A DNA stretch of 64,000 bases from Xenophilus azovorans DSM 13620 (GTDB lineage: Bacteria > Pseudomonadota > Gammaproteobacteria > Burkholderiales > Burkholderiaceae_C): NCBI RefSeq assembly GCF_000745855.1, contig NZ_KN050767.1, positions 141,159 to 205,158 of the forward strand, given 5' to 3'. Every line of letters begins with the position of its first letter. Positions within the stretch are counted from its first letter, which is position 1. The position numbers and the translations under genes are program-made. Shown here in pieces: positions 62,684 to 64,000 of this stretch. The notes beneath the pieces are model-generated. The model saw only the letters and a program-made list of their open reading frames with translations. It made no database searches and was not told where the DNA came from.

Positions 62684-62792
62684 CTCTCCCCGCTGGGGAG
62701 AGGCGGGGGGAGGGGCCAACGGCGATGGATGCGGAGCCGGCGCACCAGCCGCCGCGTGGCCCTCACCCTGGCCCTCTCCCAGAGGGAGAGGG
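62684..62792. repeat. Paired purine/pyrimidine hairpin repeat at the ureE-ureF junction
   Basis: Two perfect hairpins: CTCTCCCC-GCT-GGGGAGAG (62684-62702) and CCCTCTCCC-AGA-GGGAGAGGG (62772-62792). This 'CTCTCCC..GGGAGAG' pair is a common dispersed extragenic element of proteobacteria. Here the second hairpin lies inside the ureF reading frame. Confidence 0.8.
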
Positions 62793-63471
62793 AGAAGGAA
62801 GGCGGGACGGGAGAACGCTGCTGCAGTTGATCTGGCTCGCCTCGCCGGCGTTGCCGGTGGGCGGCTTCTCGTATTCCGAGGGCGTGGAGGCCGCCGTGGA
62901 ATGGGCCGGCGTGCGCGGCGAGGCCGATGCCGCCGGCTGGCTGGCCGACCAGCTTCACCTGAGCCTGGCGCCGGCCGACCTCGCCGTCGTGGCCGAAGCC
63001 ATCCGCGCCTGGCAGGCCGGCGACGGCGAGCGCGTCCGCGCGCTCAACACCTGGGTGCTCGCCACCCGCGAGTCCGCCGAGTTCCTGCTGCAGACCGAGC
63101 AGATGGGCCGCTCCTTCCTCGAATGGCTCAAGCTGCATCACACGGATGCCGCCGCCTGCTTCGACGGCCTGCCGGCGACCTACCCCGTGGCCTTTGCCTT
63201 CGCCGCCGCGAGGAGCGGCGCCGGCGTGGCCGACGGCTGCCTGGCCTACGCCTTCGGCTGGGCCGAGAACATGACCGCCGCCGCCGTGAAGGCCGTGCCG
63301 CTGGGCCAGAGCGCCGGCCAGCGCATCCTGGCGCGGCTGGCGCGCGAGATCCCTGCCGCCGTGCAGGACGCGCTGGCCCGCACCGACGACACGCGCCAGG
63401 CCTTCAGCCCGATGCTCGCCGTCCTCTCGGCGCGGCACGAGACCCAGTATTCCCGACTCTTCCGCAGTTGA
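62725..63471 (+). CDS. ureF: Urease accessory protein UreF, with repeat-encoded N-terminal leader
   Basis: A 248-residue GTPase-regulating chaperone partner of UreG. The UreF body starts [20 protein letters not shown] near residue 32 and has the family segments [13 protein letters not shown] and [21 protein letters not shown]. The best ATG is 62725 (GGAGG lies upstream); there is no later ATG or GTG before the conserved body, so about 20 residues ([13 protein letters not shown]) encoded by a dispersed hairpin repeat must be translated. An earlier ATG at 62617 would add 36 residues and overlap ureE. Confidence 0.9.
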   Translation: MDAEPAHQPPRGPHPGPLPEGEGEGRRDGRTLLQLIWLASPALPVGGFSYSEGVEAAVEWAGVRGEADAAGWLADQLHLSLAPADLAVVAEAIRAWQAGDGERVRALNTWVLATRESAEFLLQTEQMGRSFLEWLKLHHTDAAACFDGLPATYPVAFAFAAARSGAGVADGCLAYAFGWAENMTAAAVKAVPLGQSAGQRILARLAREIPAAVQDALARTDDTRQAFSPMLAVLSARHETQYSRLFRS

Positions 63472-63479
63472 GCCGCACC

Positions 63480-64000
63480 ATGACCACCGCCGCCACCTCC
63501 TCCGCCCTGCACCACATCCCGAACCGCACCAAGAAGCTGCCGCCGCTGCGCGTGGGCATCGGCGGCCCCGTCGGCTCCGGCAAGACCACGCTGCTGGAGA
63601 TGCTGTGCAAGGCGATGCGCGAGCGCTACGACCTCGTCGCCATCACCAACGACATCTACACCAAGGAAGACCAGCGCCTGCTCACCGTCAGCGGCGCGCT
63701 GCCGGCCGAGCGCATCATGGGCGTGGAGACCGGCGGCTGCCCGCACACCGCGATCCGCGAAGACGCCTCGATCAACCTCGAGGCCATCGACCGCATGCTG
63801 GCCGACTTCCCGGACGCGGACATCGTCTTCGTCGAGAGCGGCGGCGACAACCTGGCCGCCACCTTCAGCCCCGAGCTCTCGGACCTGACCATCTACGTGA
63901 TCGACGTCGCCGCCGGCGAGAAGATCCCGCGCAAGGGCGGCCCCGGCATCACCAAGAGCGACCTGTTCGTCATCAACAAGACCGACCTGGCCCCGCACGT
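63480..64000 (+). CDS. ureG: Urease accessory GTPase UreG (partial, runs off the window)
   Basis: The first 173 codons of a SIMIBI GTPase. P-loop [13 protein letters not shown] near residue 28, the nickel-binding CPH in [11 protein letters not shown] near residue 87, [10 protein letters not shown] and the NKTD motif near the end. It supplies GTP energy for nickel insertion. It starts 9 bp after ureF. The 3' end is cut by the window edge, not by mutation. Confidence 0.96.
   Translation, partial: MTTAATSSALHHIPNRTKKLPPLRVGIGGPVGSGKTTLLEMLCKAMRERYDLVAITNDIYTKEDQRLLTVSGALPAERIMGVETGGCPHTAIREDASINLEAIDRMLADFPDADIVFVESGGDNLAATFSPELSDLTIYVIDVAAGEKIPRKGGPGITKSDLFVINKTDLAPH

Noticed and set aside
63480..64000. 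ureG as a truncated pseudogene
   Set aside because: The frame is open to the window edge with all motifs in order; only the window boundary cuts it.

Overview
The window comes from a very GC-rich chromosome of a beta-proteobacterium, most likely Burkholderiales and probably Comamonadaceae-like. Supporting signs are Bug-type tripartite tricarboxylate binding proteins beside LysR regulators, a urt/ure nitrogen locus, fused LivHM permeases, an outer-membrane-side cytochrome-linked nicotinate dehydrogenase, and abundant short structured repeats placed right after stop codons. I see 56 protein-coding genes (the last, ureG, runs off the right edge) and no rRNA, tRNA or CRISPR array.

Region 1 (about 0.4-19.8 kb) is a nicotinamide/nicotinate catabolic island. 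A minus-strand set (ferredoxin-NADP reductase, TetR regulator, enamidase) faces a plus-strand set: 6-hydroxynicotinate reductase, a UPF0280/ApbE-fold protein, two tandem AA_synth (DUF1185) paralogues, a branched-chain-type ABC transporter with two binding proteins, a Tat-exported nicotinamidase, and the two-subunit cytochrome c-coupled nicotinate dehydrogenase NicAB. The inferred route is nicotinamide > nicotinate > 6-hydroxynicotinate > 1,4,5,6-tetrahydro-6-oxonicotinate > 2-formylglutarate + ammonia. This joins an aerobic-type first step to the reductive ring-opening known from Eubacterium barkeri. A ketopantoate reductase-family gene follows.

Region 2 (19.9-43.6 kb) is a mixture of small transcription units: divergent citrate-synthase-like genes (one fused to a DNA-binding domain), LysR, DUF1127, a class A beta-lactamase and an unrecognised repeat-helix protein, MFS transporters, an AcuI/YhdH oxidoreductase, a LysR/Bug/class III CoA-transferase group, CYTH-CHAD, SlyD, an RcnB-like protein, an acyltransferase, a membrane sulfatase-type enzyme, Mpg glycosylase with a lone receiver domain, SSB, and a ClC channel.

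Region 3 (43.6-64 kb) holds uvrA followed by the nitrogen locus. ureD (+) is separated from ureA-ureJ-ureB-ureC-(toxin/antitoxin)-ureE-ureF-ureG (+) by a minus-strand block. That block encodes a 1183-residue NCS1-permease/Cys-rich/hybrid histidine kinase fusion, its LuxR-type response regulator, and the urea ABC transporter UrtABCDE. The fusion kinase is a candidate transceptor controlling urea or purine/pyrimidine nitrogen use.

Across the whole window there is a family of about 120-145 bp elements that begin at the stop codon of the upstream gene, always on its coding strand. They fold into successive hairpins with compensatory base changes (at least eight copies, plus a second two-copy family). 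A separate 'PEPVEG-type' inverted repeat occurs between genes, nested inside two of the first elements, and in frame inside the kinase and ureC. Other repeats lie in frame inside uvrA and at the start of ureF.
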